Shown: positions 43,060 through 51,449 of the stretch, piece after piece | Position numbering within the stretch: position 1 is the stretch's first letter | Layout: every line of letters begins with the position of its first letter | Assembly (NCBI RefSeq): GCF_014189535.1 | Contig: NZ_CP050307.1 | Location: forward strand, 868,001 to 932,000 | From: Rhizobium lusitanum | GTDB taxonomy: Bacteria; Pseudomonadota; Alphaproteobacteria; Rhizobiales; Rhizobiaceae | Length of the DNA: 64,000 bases | Direction: 5' to 3' | Translations under genes and position numbers: made by a program | The notes under the pieces: generated by a model | What the model saw: the letters and a program-made list of their open reading frames with translations, nothing else | The model's database searches: none | Told to the model about the DNA's origin: nothing

Positions 43060-43890
43060 CTAACCCTTGACCGCGCCGGCCGTCAGGCCCTGCACGAGAT
43101 AACGCTGAATGAGCAGGAAGAAGAGGCAGGCCGGAATGAGCGCCATGACGCCCGCTGCCATCATCTGCCCGAAATCCACGGAGAATTTCGAAACGAAGGT
43201 GAGAAGCCCGACGGGGAAGGTCGCGGCCTGATTGCCGTTGATGAGCATCAGGGCAAACAGCAACTCGCTCCAGGCGGCCGTGAAGACGAAACCGAGCGTC
43301 GCGGCGATGCCGGGCAGCGTCAGCGGCAGGATGATCTGCCGGAACGCGGTAAACTGTGTCGCGCCATCGATCATTGCCGCCTCTTCCAGATCCTTCGGAA
43401 TACCGTCGAAGAAGGACTGCATCAGGAAGGTCGCGAAGGGCACGTTGAACGCCGTGTAGACGATGACGAGGCCGGTCAGGCTGTTGGTCAGGTGCAGCGG
43501 CGTCAGGATCTTGAAGATCGGCGCCACGAGCATGACCAGCGGAAACATCTGGGTGAGCAGCATCAAGGCCACGATCCAGTATTTGGCTCGGAAATTGAAG
43601 CGCGAGAGCGCATAGCCAGACAGCGATGCGCAGATGGTCACCGCAATCGCCGTCGATCCGGAGACGATCAGGCTATTCTTGAAGAACGTGGGGAAGTCGC
43701 TGTGTTGCAGCACGAAAGCATAATGCTCCCATGTCGTGCGCGACGGCCACATGCGCACGCCTTCCGTATAGAGCAGGTCGTTCGGGGTGAGCGACACCTT
43801 GAACAGCCAGAAGAGCGGGAAGAGCGCGAAGACGACGTAGCAGAGGATTGCCAGGCGATGCGCGATGGTGGGGAGGATGGATCGTCTCAT
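43060..43890 (-). CDS. ABC transporter permease, MalG type
   Basis: This 276-residue inner-membrane protein has about six spans (for example LCYVVFALFPLFWLFKVSLT near the start). The coupling EAA loop reads PKDLEEAAMIDGATQFTAFR-QIILPLTLPG. It matches MalG/UgpE-type CUT1 permeases that pair with a MalF-type partner, encoded next upstream with a three-base gap. The substrate is unknown: such systems carry sugars, polyols, glycerol phosphate or, in rhizobia, various other small molecules. Confidence 0.9.
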   Translation of the reverse strand: MRRSILPTIAHRLAILCYVVFALFPLFWLFKVSLTPNDLLYTEGVRMWPSRTTWEHYAFVLQHSDFPTFFKNSLIVSGSTAIAVTICASLSGYALSRFNFRAKYWIVALMLLTQMFPLVMLVAPIFKILTPLHLTNSLTGLVIVYTAFNVPFATFLMQSFFDGIPKDLEEAAMIDGATQFTAFRQIILPLTLPGIAATLGFVFTAAWSELLFALMLINGNQAATFPVGLLTFVSKFSVDFGQMMAAGVMALIPACLFFLLIQRYLVQGLTAGAVKG

Positions 43891-43893
43891 GGC

Positions 43894-44820
43894 TCAATCC
43901 TTGTTCAGCAGGGTCTGCCGCAGCAGGATGATCAGCATGGAATAAGCGAGCAGCAGCACGAGCAGCACGAGCGCGATGGCCGAGGCATAGCCAAAATCCA
44001 GTCGCTTGAAGGCCTGAGTGAAGATGTAGCTCGCGACGATCTGGGTACGATCGGCCGGTCCGCCTCCGGTCATGACCACGATCAGATCGGCGAAGTTTGA
44101 GACCCAGACTGTGCGCAGCAGCACGGTGATGGCGATGGTCGGGGCGAGAAAGGGGAGCGTGATCGAACCGAAGCGCTGGAACCAGCCGGCACCGTCGATG
44201 GAGGCTGCCTCATAGAGATCACGCGGGATTGCCTGGAGGGCGGCTAGCAACGTGATCGCAAAGAAGGGAATACCCCACCAGACATTGGCGACGATCGGCC
44301 CCCACATCGCATATTGCGGATCGGAGAGGATGTTGTGGGGCTCGCTCATCAAGCCGAGATCGAAGAGCCAATGTGGGATCGGTCCGATCACCGGATTGAA
44401 CAGCCAGGCCCAATTGAGGCCGGCAAGGAAGGACGGGACCGCCCAGGGCAGAAACACCAAAGCCTGTACGAGCGCCCTGCCGAAAAACGGCTTGTCCAGC
44501 AAAAGGGCCAGGATCAACCCGAAGACAAATTGCAGGAGAACTGACGCGCCGGTCCACCAGAGCGTGTTCTTCAGCGCGCCATAAAAGGCGGCATCCTTCG
44601 AGAGATCACGGAAATGCTCCAGGCCGATAAACCCGCCGGAAAACGGATTGAGCAGTTGAATATCGCGAAACGCATAGGAAATGCCGATTGCCAGCGGCAC
44701 CAGCATGACGACGATAATGAGGATAAGTGCGGGCGCGCTATAGAGGTAAGGCTCCGAGGCATCGGCAAAGCGCTTCAGCCACGGCCTGCGGTCGCGACGC
44801 CTATCGGCGGTCATGGTCAT
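43894..44820 (-). CDS. ABC transporter permease, MalF type
   Basis: The protein has about 308 residues and six spans (first: YLYSAPALILIIVVMLVPLA). The EAA loop is PRDLYEAASIDGAGWFQRFG-SITLPFLAPT. It is typical of MalF/UgpA-type CUT1 permeases. ATG 44820 is used; a TTG at 44847 would extend it by nine residues, and ATG 44814 is also possible. It is in an operon with the substrate-binding gene upstream. Confidence 0.9.
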   Translation of the reverse strand: MTMTADRRRDRRPWLKRFADASEPYLYSAPALILIIVVMLVPLAIGISYAFRDIQLLNPFSGGFIGLEHFRDLSKDAAFYGALKNTLWWTGASVLLQFVFGLILALLLDKPFFGRALVQALVFLPWAVPSFLAGLNWAWLFNPVIGPIPHWLFDLGLMSEPHNILSDPQYAMWGPIVANVWWGIPFFAITLLAALQAIPRDLYEAASIDGAGWFQRFGSITLPFLAPTIAITVLLRTVWVSNFADLIVVMTGGGPADRTQIVASYIFTQAFKRLDFGYASAIALVLLVLLLAYSMLIILLRQTLLNKD

Positions 44821-44907
44821 AAGCCAGTTCCCATTCGCGGCGTTCAAGCGCCGTCTGTTTCATGTACGAAGAAACGGCGGCGGAATGATCCGCCGCCGGA
44901 GAGGAAT

Positions 44908-46167
44908 TTATTTCTTGGCGAGGAACTTCTGCTGCGCCTTGGTCAGATAGTCGGCCCATTGATCGGCAAGATCCTTCGCCGAGATATCGCCGATCAGTGC
45001 CTGCTGCGAGGTTTTGATGGCGAGCGAATCCTTAAAGAAGGCGAATTCCTCGAGATAGGTCGGCATGACGGTCGGCACCGTGTTCTTGTCGGCGAGTTCC
45101 TCGAACCAGCCCTTGAACTGATCCGTTGCATAGAAGGGATCCTTCTCGGCCGAGGTGTAGGCCGGCAGGGCGCCGATCTTCTTGTTCCATTCGAGGTTGC
45201 CCTCCTTGCCTTCAAGAGTCGCGATCAGCTTCCAGGAAAGATCCTTGTTCTGGCTGGTCGAGAACATAGACCAACCGGCATAGCCGATCGTCGGGAAGGA
45301 CTTGCCGTCCGGCCCCTTCGGGAGCGGCATGACGCCGAAATCGTCCTTGCTCATGCGCTCGGCAATCGCGATCAAGGCATCCGGGTCCTGGTCGAGGAAG
45401 GCGCAGGTGCCGGAATAGAAGCCGGCGACGACTTCGTTAAAGCCCCAGTTGACGCTATCCTTCGGCGCCAATCCCTTCTTATAGAGATCGACCATCCATT
45501 CGATGCCCTTCGCCCAGCCGGCGCTGTTCATCGTCGAGGTGCCATCGGCGGTGAAATACTTGTTGTCGCCGGCCATGGAGGCGGCGAAAATCATCCAGCC
45601 GTTCAGGCCGCCGGCACCGCCACGCATGCAGTAGCCGTATTTGCCGGGTAGCTTGGCAACTGCCTCGGATGCCTTGACGAACTCATCCATCGTCTTCGGT
45701 GGTTCGCTGACACCAGCTTCCTTCAGCAGTTTCTTGTTGTAGAACATGGCGCGAAGATAGAAGCCGTAAGGCAGCATATAGGCCGTGTTCTTCACGTCGC
45801 GGCCTAGTTCGAGGGCACGCGGCGTCAGCTCCTTGGTGTTATCCCACTTGGCGAGGTAGGGCTCGAGGCTTTCGAGCATGCCGTTATTGCCGTAGAGCGA
45901 CAGCCAGGTATCCGGCATTTCCATCACATCCGGCGTATCGCCGGCCGAAACCATGGTCGCGAACTTCTGGAAGGCTTCGTTCCAGGGCAGCGAGATGATG
46001 TCGACCTTCGTACCCGGATTGGCTGCCTCGAACTTGCCGACGATCGACTTCAGCGTTTCGGTTCGTTCAGGGCTGGTGATGACTTCAACGAGTTTCAGGG
46101 TCGTATCGGCAAAGGCGGTGCCTGCCATCATTGCGGTAAAGAGTGCTGCTGTTATCAGTCTTTTCAT
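44908..46167 (-). CDS. Extracellular solute-binding protein (family 1)
   Basis: This 419-residue periplasmic binding protein has a signal peptide (MKRLITAALFTAMMAGTAFA, cleavage before DTTLK). The cluster-B fold is recognisable by KSIVGKFEAANPGTKVDIIS, WNEAFQKFATMVSAGDTPDV and YGFYLRAMFYNKKLLKEAGV. ATG 46167 follows GGGGGAA by seven bases and begins the signal peptide; the frame is open further upstream without good sequence. It delivers the ligand to the MalFG-type permeases downstream. The ligand cannot be read from sequence. Confidence 0.9.
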   Translation of the reverse strand: MKRLITAALFTAMMAGTAFADTTLKLVEVITSPERTETLKSIVGKFEAANPGTKVDIISLPWNEAFQKFATMVSAGDTPDVMEMPDTWLSLYGNNGMLESLEPYLAKWDNTKELTPRALELGRDVKNTAYMLPYGFYLRAMFYNKKLLKEAGVSEPPKTMDEFVKASEAVAKLPGKYGYCMRGGAGGLNGWMIFAASMAGDNKYFTADGTSTMNSAGWAKGIEWMVDLYKKGLAPKDSVNWGFNEVVAGFYSGTCAFLDQDPDALIAIAERMSKDDFGVMPLPKGPDGKSFPTIGYAGWSMFSTSQNKDLSWKLIATLEGKEGNLEWNKKIGALPAYTSAEKDPFYATDQFKGWFEELADKNTVPTVMPTYLEEFAFFKDSLAIKTSQQALIGDISAKDLADQWADYLTKAQQKFLAKK

Positions 46168-46211
46168 GCTCAGTTCCCCCTTTTTAGGTTTTTCTCTCAA
46201 GGTTTCAGGTT

Positions 46212-47378
46212 TTACGAGGCAGCGGCGATCGCTTGCTCGATATCTCTCCACAGCGCCTCGGTTCCCTCGAGACCGACATGGAGACGTACGGACCTCGGGT
46301 TGATACCGAAGGTATGCGCGGAATTCGGTTGTGCCTTCTGCTGAAGCACGACTTCGCCTGGTACGATCAGGCTTTCGTGCCCACCCCAGCTCACACCCAG
46401 TTTGAAGAGCTTGAGGTTATCGGCGAAGGCTCTGATATCGACGCCCTCGCGGAAGATGAAGGAAAACAGGCCCGAGGTGCCGTTGAGGCCGGCGGGAAGG
46501 CGGTTGGCGAGGCCCGGATGGCAGACCTGTTCGACGGCATCGAGCTCTTGCAGTCGCTGCGCGATCGTTGTGGCTGCGGTCTGATGCGCCTGCATGCGGA
46601 TGGGCAGGGTGCGAAGGCCGCGGATCAAAAGCCACGCATCGAAAGGCGACAGCTTGCCGCCGAGATAGGGATAGGCTTCGGCCTTTAGCCGGGCGATCAT
46701 CTCCTTGGAGCCGGCAACGACGCCGGCGACGACATCGCTATGTCCGCCGAGATATTTGGACGCGGAGTGGATGACGAGATCGACACCGAGCGTCAGCGGC
46801 CGCTGGAAATAGGGTGTGGCCCAACTGTTGTCGATCATCGAGACGACGCCGTGCTGCTTGGCGAGTGCTGCCAGCGCGCCGACATCATGGGCTTCCATCA
46901 CCCAGCTTGTCGGGCTTTCCATGTAGAAGACCTTGGCGCCCGGAAGCGCCTTGGCGACGGCTTCCTCGTCGCGACCGTCCACATAGGTCACCTCGACCTT
47001 CATGCGTTTCAGGATAGTACCGAAGAGGCGGAAGGCGTCAGGATAGATATGCTTGACCGCAACGATCCTGTCGCCGGGTTCGACGAAGCTCAATACGGCC
47101 GAAGAAATCGCGGCCATTCCGCTCGCAAAGCCGAGCGCATCCTCGGCGCCTTCGAGTTTTGCCAGCATTTCCTCGAACATGCGCACGGTCGGATTGAGGC
47201 CGCGCGTATAGATCGGCCGCACCTTTTCGCCGCGATAGCAGGAGATCATCTCGTCGTAGCTGGAAAAGGTGAAAAGCGATGTCTGGAAAATCGGCGGCAC
47301 GACGGCTTCGGCAAAATTGCCTTCGTCATGGGCCGTAATCAGAGAAGCGAGTTCGAACGGCTCTTGCCCGTCAGTCAT
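46212..47378 (-). CDS. Cys/Met-metabolism PLP-dependent enzyme (MetB/MetC/methionine gamma-lyase family)
   Basis: This 388-residue enzyme has YTRGLNPTVRMFEEMLAKLE, LGFASGMAAISSAVLSFVEP, YMESPTSWVMEAHDVGALAA and the PLP-binding Lys in VIHSASKYLGGHSDVVAG. The family covers cystathionine gamma-synthase, cystathionine beta- or gamma-lyase and methionine gamma-lyase. Its ATG overlaps the stop of the GntR gene, and a substrate-binding protein gene follows 44 bp later. That puts it in an uptake operon rather than a methionine biosynthesis locus, so breakdown of an imported sulfur or gamma-substituted amino acid is likely. Confidence 0.88.
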   Translation of the reverse strand: MTDGQEPFELASLITAHDEGNFAEAVVPPIFQTSLFTFSSYDEMISCYRGEKVRPIYTRGLNPTVRMFEEMLAKLEGAEDALGFASGMAAISSAVLSFVEPGDRIVAVKHIYPDAFRLFGTILKRMKVEVTYVDGRDEEAVAKALPGAKVFYMESPTSWVMEAHDVGALAALAKQHGVVSMIDNSWATPYFQRPLTLGVDLVIHSASKYLGGHSDVVAGVVAGSKEMIARLKAEAYPYLGGKLSPFDAWLLIRGLRTLPIRMQAHQTAATTIAQRLQELDAVEQVCHPGLANRLPAGLNGTSGLFSFIFREGVDIRAFADNLKLFKLGVSWGGHESLIVPGEVVLQQKAQPNSAHTFGINPRSVRLHVGLEGTEALWRDIEQAIAAAS

Positions 47379-48085
47379 TTGGACATTTCCTTGATGTCTT
47401 CCTCGACGACGTCGAGAATTTTCAGTGTTTCGGCGCGTGCCGCCTCGGGATCCTGGGCGACGATCGCGTTGAACAGGGTGCGGTGAAAGGGGAAGGACCG
47501 GCGGGCAAAATCCTGCCGGTCGAATGGGTGCGTCCAGAACCTCTCGAAGGTTCCGCGCATCTGCTCGAGAAGCTGCTTGAACAGCGGGTTGTGGGTGGCG
47601 TCATAGACGGCCAGATGAAACGCAAGATCCTCCGGACCGGAGGTGCCCTTGGCGATATGGACGCGCTCCATCTCGTTGAGCTTCTCTTCGATGATCGCGA
47701 TGTCGCTTGTTGTTCGCTTCCTGGCGGCGACCATTCCGGCCTCGCATTCGATACCGCGGCGAACCTCAAGGGTCTGTAGCAGCACGTCGCGCAGATGCGT
47801 CGTGTCGAGCGACAAGGGCATATGGATTGTCGCCTTGGAAACCGGTTTTAGTAGATAGGTGCCGCTGCCCTTGCGGGTTTCTACCACGCCCAGGGCCTGG
47901 AAATGGGTGAGCACCTCCCGGATCGTCGAACGTCCCACCGACAGGGCGGCCATCAATTCGCGCTCGGTCGGTAGCTGCTGGCCCGCCTGGAGCTCCGACG
48001 ACTCGATGAAATCGGACAGCGCGTCGATCACTTGCTGCATCCGATCGATCGAGGGGAGTGGGGTGAGCATCGCCTTGGTCATCAT
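47375..48085 (-). CDS. GntR-family regulator, FCD (FadR) subfamily
   Basis: The protein has about 236 residues. The winged helix contains LQAGQQLPTERELMAALSVG and RSTIREVLTHFQALGVVETR. The FCD domain ends with RRSFPFHRTLFNAIVAQDPE. It is the first gene of a minus-strand operon with the PLP enzyme and a MalEFGK-type transporter, so it probably autoregulates the whole unit. A dyad just upstream of the start fits an operator. Possible starts are ATG 48085, ATG 48082 and TTG 48094; no strong ribosome binding site distinguishes them. Confidence 0.88.
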   Translation of the reverse strand: MMTKAMLTPLPSIDRMQQVIDALSDFIESSELQAGQQLPTERELMAALSVGRSTIREVLTHFQALGVVETRKGSGTYLLKPVSKATIHMPLSLDTTHLRDVLLQTLEVRRGIECEAGMVAARKRTTSDIAIIEEKLNEMERVHIAKGTSGPEDLAFHLAVYDATHNPLFKQLLEQMRGTFERFWTHPFDRQDFARRSFPFHRTLFNAIVAQDPEAARAETLKILDVVEEDIKEMSK

Positions 48086-48094
48086 GAAGGGCAA

Positions 48095-48123
48095 ATTGGT
48101 CTGACATCTGCTATCAGGTCAAT
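48095..48123. promoter_or_regulatory. Candidate FCD/GntR operator dyad
   Basis: ATTGGTCTGAC (48095-48105) and ATCAGGTCAAT (48113-48123) match as inverted repeats at 8 of 11 positions. The left arm contains TGGTCTGAC, close to the FadR-type pattern TGGTCNGACCA. It lies immediately upstream of the GntR start, suited to autoregulation. Confidence 0.45.
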
Positions 48124-48247
48124 CTTTATTTCCGCCCATCACCCCATTTTTTAGGGGGGCGTCGATCAACGCTATGGTGCCAGCGGTCTTCAAGAGCGAG
48201 AAAAGCCCTGATAGAAGGAGCCTGATTGAGTCCCGGATTGGAAAAGA

Positions 48248-48502
48248 ATGGCTGCGCGCGATCGATATTCACGAAAGCTGGAATGCTCGAAGTGCGGCCA
48301 TGCCGGCTTCGCGGAAGTCTCCGAAAGCGACGATCGTTCAGGATCTAGCCGGGATTTCAAAATCGACGAGATGCCGCGGGGCTTTTCCACGGAACGGCCA
48401 TCGGTCGATCCGCGCAAGCATATGATTCGCTGCAGCTGCGGAACCGTCTTCCGTTTCGAGCAGAAAACCGTCTATGCGCCTGGCGGCGAACCCCGGCGAT
48501 AA
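48248..48502 (+). CDS. Small zinc-ribbon-like protein
   Basis: The protein has 84 residues. It has an N-terminal CSKCGH knuckle (about residues 13-18) and a CSCG pair (about 62-65), spaced as in a small zinc ribbon. The segment between is polar and partly low-complexity. GGAAAAG lies just upstream of the ATG. It resembles small hypothetical proteins of rhizobia that bind zinc or mimic ribosomal zinc ribbons; no specific role can be assigned. It stands alone between the GntR operon and a non-coding stretch. Confidence 0.6.
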   Translation: MAARDRYSRKLECSKCGHAGFAEVSESDDRSGSSRDFKIDEMPRGFSTERPSVDPRKHMIRCSCGTVFRFEQKTVYAPGGEPRR

Positions 48503-48959
48503 GCACGGAATGAGCCGTGTCTCGGCCACGTAATCTTCACTAAAGAAAAAAAGGCCCCGCGAAAGCGAGGCCAAGCTTATGCTGCTCCGGGGAAATCGGA
48601 AGCAGCGCGGCGTGGTTTAGCTCCGGTGTTTCGTCGCGACTAGGTCATATTACGTCATATCGGTACGGTTGGCAGAAAAAGCGTGCCGAGGAGGCGGTTT
48701 TCTCCAAACCGATACCTCTGCTTCTCGGCGACGATCCTCTTCAGCAGATAAAGAAAGCTGATCGCCTTGCCCTTTCCGACAAGGTTTAAGTGTGGCGGGT
48801 AGTATGTTATCTCTCTTATAAAGTGTATTCGTGTTCAGCTAGCGTTCATTTAGCGGAAGGCAAATAGGTAATTGCCGCAACGCCTTGCGGTTGGTTGAGG
48901 CTCGATTACTGATAAAGCTCACGAGGCCGGTGGTCGGGCCTCTCACGTTCCAAAAGAAC
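48503..48959. other. Intergenic stretch holding a minus-strand terminator and possible small RNA
   Basis: I found no convincing gene in these 457 bp. A strong intrinsic terminator at 48543-48572 faces the minus strand, although no minus-strand gene lies immediately upstream of it. The repeat GTCATAT occurs twice near 48645-48660. A short frame from a TTG at 48885 merges with the next small gene. Confidence 0.5.
48540..48690 (-). ncRNA. Candidate small RNA ending in an intrinsic terminator
   Basis: On the minus strand, GGCCTCGC, loop TTTC and GCGGGGCC form a tight hairpin directly followed by seven T (plus-strand 48543-48572). No minus-strand gene ends here, so the terminator probably closes an independent transcript. 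The 5' end is a guess (about 48690). No known RNA family was recognised. Confidence 0.35.
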
Positions 48960-49112
48960 ATGGATGCTCGCATGCGACTGTTTCAAGCGCTGATTGACTG
49001 GGTACTGGGGCGACGCCGGGAGCGGTTGGATCACGAGGCAATTCAGTATTCTGCCGATGACCCCTGGGTTATCCAGCAGATCGAGGAATTCGAGCGGGAA
49101 CTGAAAAAGTAA
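48960..49112 (+). CDS. Small hypothetical protein (50 residues)
   Basis: This short frame reads MDARMRLFQALIDWVLGRR and then an acidic helical tail ending in QQIEEFERELKK. The amphipathic N-terminus plus charged C-terminus is protein-like, but no family is recognised. The start is uncertain (TTG 48885, ATG 48960 or ATG 48972). No good ribosome binding site was seen. Confidence 0.35.
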   Translation: MDARMRLFQALIDWVLGRRRERLDHEAIQYSADDPWVIQQIEEFERELKK

Positions 49113-49228
49113 GGCGCCCCTCCACCGATCGCTTATGCGTCGAAAAGTCGATTCGCTTCCCAGGCTGAAGACAAGCTACTATGAAGCCGGGCCATTTCCA
49201 TGGCGAAGAATCCGACCGAGGACGGTTC

Positions 49229-50149
49229 ATGCTGACACGCCGATCGATGCTGGCCACTATGGGTGCCGTGGTGTTTTCTCGCAACGTGCTGGCCGCTCCT
49301 GCCGCTGCGTCGATTCCGCTTTGGCCGGCAGAGCCGCCCGGCGGCGGTGGCCCATCCGATCCGATGACGATCAATGCCTGGGGTGCGATCACCAACATCG
49401 CGATACCGTCGATTACCGCCTATACGCCGGCACATCCCAACGGGGATGCCGTGCTCGTAGCGGCGGGTGGCGGCTACAAACGGATCGAAGAGGGCCAGGA
49501 AGCGCTTCCCGCCGTTTCATGGCTGAATGATCGAAATATCACGGCTTTCGTCTTGCGCTATCGGCTTCCCGGCGAGGGATGGACCGATGGCCCGCTTGCT
49601 CCGCTGCAGGATGCCCAGCGTGCGATCCGCCTCATTCGAGGCAACGCGAAGAGCTTTCGCATTGATCCGAAACGGTTGGGTGTGCTCGGTTTCTCGGCAG
49701 GCGGTCACCTGTTCGGTCTTGCCTCGGCGCGATCGACCTTCGCCTCCTACCCTGCCACCGATAAGATCGATGCGCTTTCGGCACGCCCGGATTTCGCGGC
49801 ACTGATCTATCCGGTGATCACGCTGGAGCCGCCTTACGATCACACCTCGACCCGGCGCATCTTTGTCGGCGACCATCCGAGCCCCGAGATGAGCGCCACA
49901 TGGTCGGTCCAAACGTACGTCGGCAGCGATTGCCCGCCTATGTTTCTCGTTCAGGCGGAGAATGATCCCGTTTCCAATCCGGTCAACACGCTGATCATGC
50001 AGGCCGCCTGCGAACGGGCCGGGGTTCCTGTGGAGCTGCATCGCCTGGTAAGCGGCGGGCATGGGTTCGCCATGGGTAAGAAAGGCATGCCTTCCGGCGA
50101 ATGGCCCGACTTCTTTGCGACCTGGCTGCAAAAGACTGTCCGAACCTAA
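49229..50149 (+). CDS. Secreted alpha/beta-hydrolase (esterase)
   Basis: The protein has 306 residues. A twin-arginine-like signal (LTRRSMLATMGAVVF, cleavage after VLAAPAAA) opens it. An acetyl-esterase/lipase-type hydrolase follows: oxyanion region VLVAAGGGYKRI, nucleophile Ser in LGVLGFSAGGHLFGLAS, Asp in VQAENDPVSNPV and His in VSGGHGFAMG. The catalytic triad is complete. ATG 49229 follows GAGGACGG; ATG 49181 would bury the signal. Related enzymes deacetylate xylan or other sugars, so a role on plant or capsule polysaccharide is possible but unproven. It converges on the amidohydrolase gene. Confidence 0.85.
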   Translation: MLTRRSMLATMGAVVFSRNVLAAPAAASIPLWPAEPPGGGGPSDPMTINAWGAITNIAIPSITAYTPAHPNGDAVLVAAGGGYKRIEEGQEALPAVSWLNDRNITAFVLRYRLPGEGWTDGPLAPLQDAQRAIRLIRGNAKSFRIDPKRLGVLGFSAGGHLFGLASARSTFASYPATDKIDALSARPDFAALIYPVITLEPPYDHTSTRRIFVGDHPSPEMSATWSVQTYVGSDCPPMFLVQAENDPVSNPVNTLIMQAACERAGVPVELHRLVSGGHGFAMGKKGMPSGEWPDFFATWLQKTVRT

Positions 50150-50167
50150 CGGGCGAACAGTTACCCC

Positions 50168-51394
50168 TCAGCCTGGTGGAGGAAGCAGGCATGCTCTTGG
50201 GCGGCTGAATGTCTGTCGGCCGCTCTTCCATCCGGCGATTGGAAGGCGGACTTCGCGAATGGCGGAAAGCGGATCGGCGGCATCGAGTATGACGACATCC
50301 GCCGGCGCTCCCAATTGGAGAGCGTATTCGCGCCGCATGAGCCGGGCGGCATTGCCGGTCACCATGTCGAATGCCGTGGCGATATCTTCATCGCGTGAAA
50401 GCTGCGCCGCATTGGCGAAGAGATTGGCGATACGGCCGAGCGAGGCATCGCCGTAAGGCGTAAACGGATTGAGCACGTTGTTGGTCGCGGCCGTCACCGT
50501 GACACCATGCGTGGCAAGGAGCAGTGCAGGGGCAATCCCGCGCGGTATGAGATGATCCCGATCACGGCCGAGCAGAAACATGTCGGTGGCCGGCAGCACC
50601 GTAACGGCGATACCGGCGTCGGCCAGGCGCATGGCGACCTCGACGACCTCTTGCTTCGGAATGGCGGAAAGCTTGGTGGCGTGACCAATGGAAACGCGAC
50701 CGCCATAGCCACGCCGCTGCGTTTCAGCAATGACGGCGGGAATGGCCGAGTTCGCCGGGTTGAGATCGAAATCCAGATGGAAATCGACATCGACGCCATG
50801 GCGCTCGGCAAGATCGAAAATCCAGCGGATGTGAGCTTGCGGATCGGGATCGGTATAGGGGCAGCCGCCGATCAGATCGGCACCGTCGCCCAGCGCCTGA
50901 TCGAGCATCGATGCCGTTTCCGGCTCGTTGGTCAGCCCCTCCTGCGCGAAGGCGCAGATCTGAATATCGATTGCCCAGCGATATTCATGCTTGATCTTCC
51001 GGATGGCCTCGAACGAGCGAAAGCCGGCGCGCGGGTCGATTTCCACGAATGTCCGCATCGCCGTCGTGCCATTGACGACGGCGCTCTCGATGACACGCGC
51101 GGCGCGCGCATAAACATCTTCAACCGTGAAGGCTGATTTCGCCTTGGCGGTCTCGCGCACAGCCTCTCCAAGCGTGCCTTCGCAGATAAGGCAACGGTCG
51201 AGAATGCATGCCTTGTCGAGATGGATATGGCTGTCGATGAAGCCGGCGAATGCAAAGCAACCGCACATATCCTGGCGCGGCGCGTCGGAAACAAGATTGG
51301 TTTCCAGCGCAGCGATCCTGCCATCCTTGATGCCGACGTCGAACGGCCCATCGCGATTGGCGATACGCACATTCGAAATCATCAGATCAAGCAT
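50168..51394 (-). CDS. CodA-like amidohydrolase (cytosine deaminase family), copy 1
   Basis: This 408-residue amidohydrolase has the metal motif HIHLD in GFIDSHIHLDKACI, a further His in VDFHLDFDLN and another in SIGHATKLSAI. Where Escherichia coli cytosine deaminase has the HDD motif with its catalytic metal-binding Asp, this protein reads TNNVLNPFTPYGD, so both Asp are Asn. It may act on a different substrate or use a changed mechanism. AAGGTG lies six bases before the ATG. A TGCC-N8-GGCA dyad lies 38 bp upstream. It is downstream of a paralogous amidohydrolase in the same direction. Confidence 0.85.
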   Translation of the reverse strand: MLDLMISNVRIANRDGPFDVGIKDGRIAALETNLVSDAPRQDMCGCFAFAGFIDSHIHLDKACILDRCLICEGTLGEAVRETAKAKSAFTVEDVYARAARVIESAVVNGTTAMRTFVEIDPRAGFRSFEAIRKIKHEYRWAIDIQICAFAQEGLTNEPETASMLDQALGDGADLIGGCPYTDPDPQAHIRWIFDLAERHGVDVDFHLDFDLNPANSAIPAVIAETQRRGYGGRVSIGHATKLSAIPKQEVVEVAMRLADAGIAVTVLPATDMFLLGRDRDHLIPRGIAPALLLATHGVTVTAATNNVLNPFTPYGDASLGRIANLFANAAQLSRDEDIATAFDMVTGNAARLMRREYALQLGAPADVVILDAADPLSAIREVRLPIAGWKSGRQTFSRPRACLLPPPG

Positions 51395-51431
51395 TATGAC
51401 ACCTTTTCAATAGACTGTGAGCAAGTCTGAA

Positions 51432-51447
51432 TGCCAAGTTTAAGGCA
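51432..51447. promoter_or_regulatory. TGCC-N8-GGCA dyad upstream of amidohydrolase copy 1
   Basis: The sequence TGCCAAGTTTAAGGCA lies between the two amidohydrolase genes. It agrees at 12 of 16 positions with the perfect palindrome at 53571-53586 in the same cluster, which suggests a common regulator site. Confidence 0.4.
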
Positions 51448-51449
51448 TG

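Noticed and set aside
48338..48574. 78-codon minus-strand frame opposite the small zinc-ribbon gene
   Set aside because: The plus-strand frame has paired Cys motifs and a ribosome binding site; the minus-strand frame has none of these and starts within the terminator hairpin.
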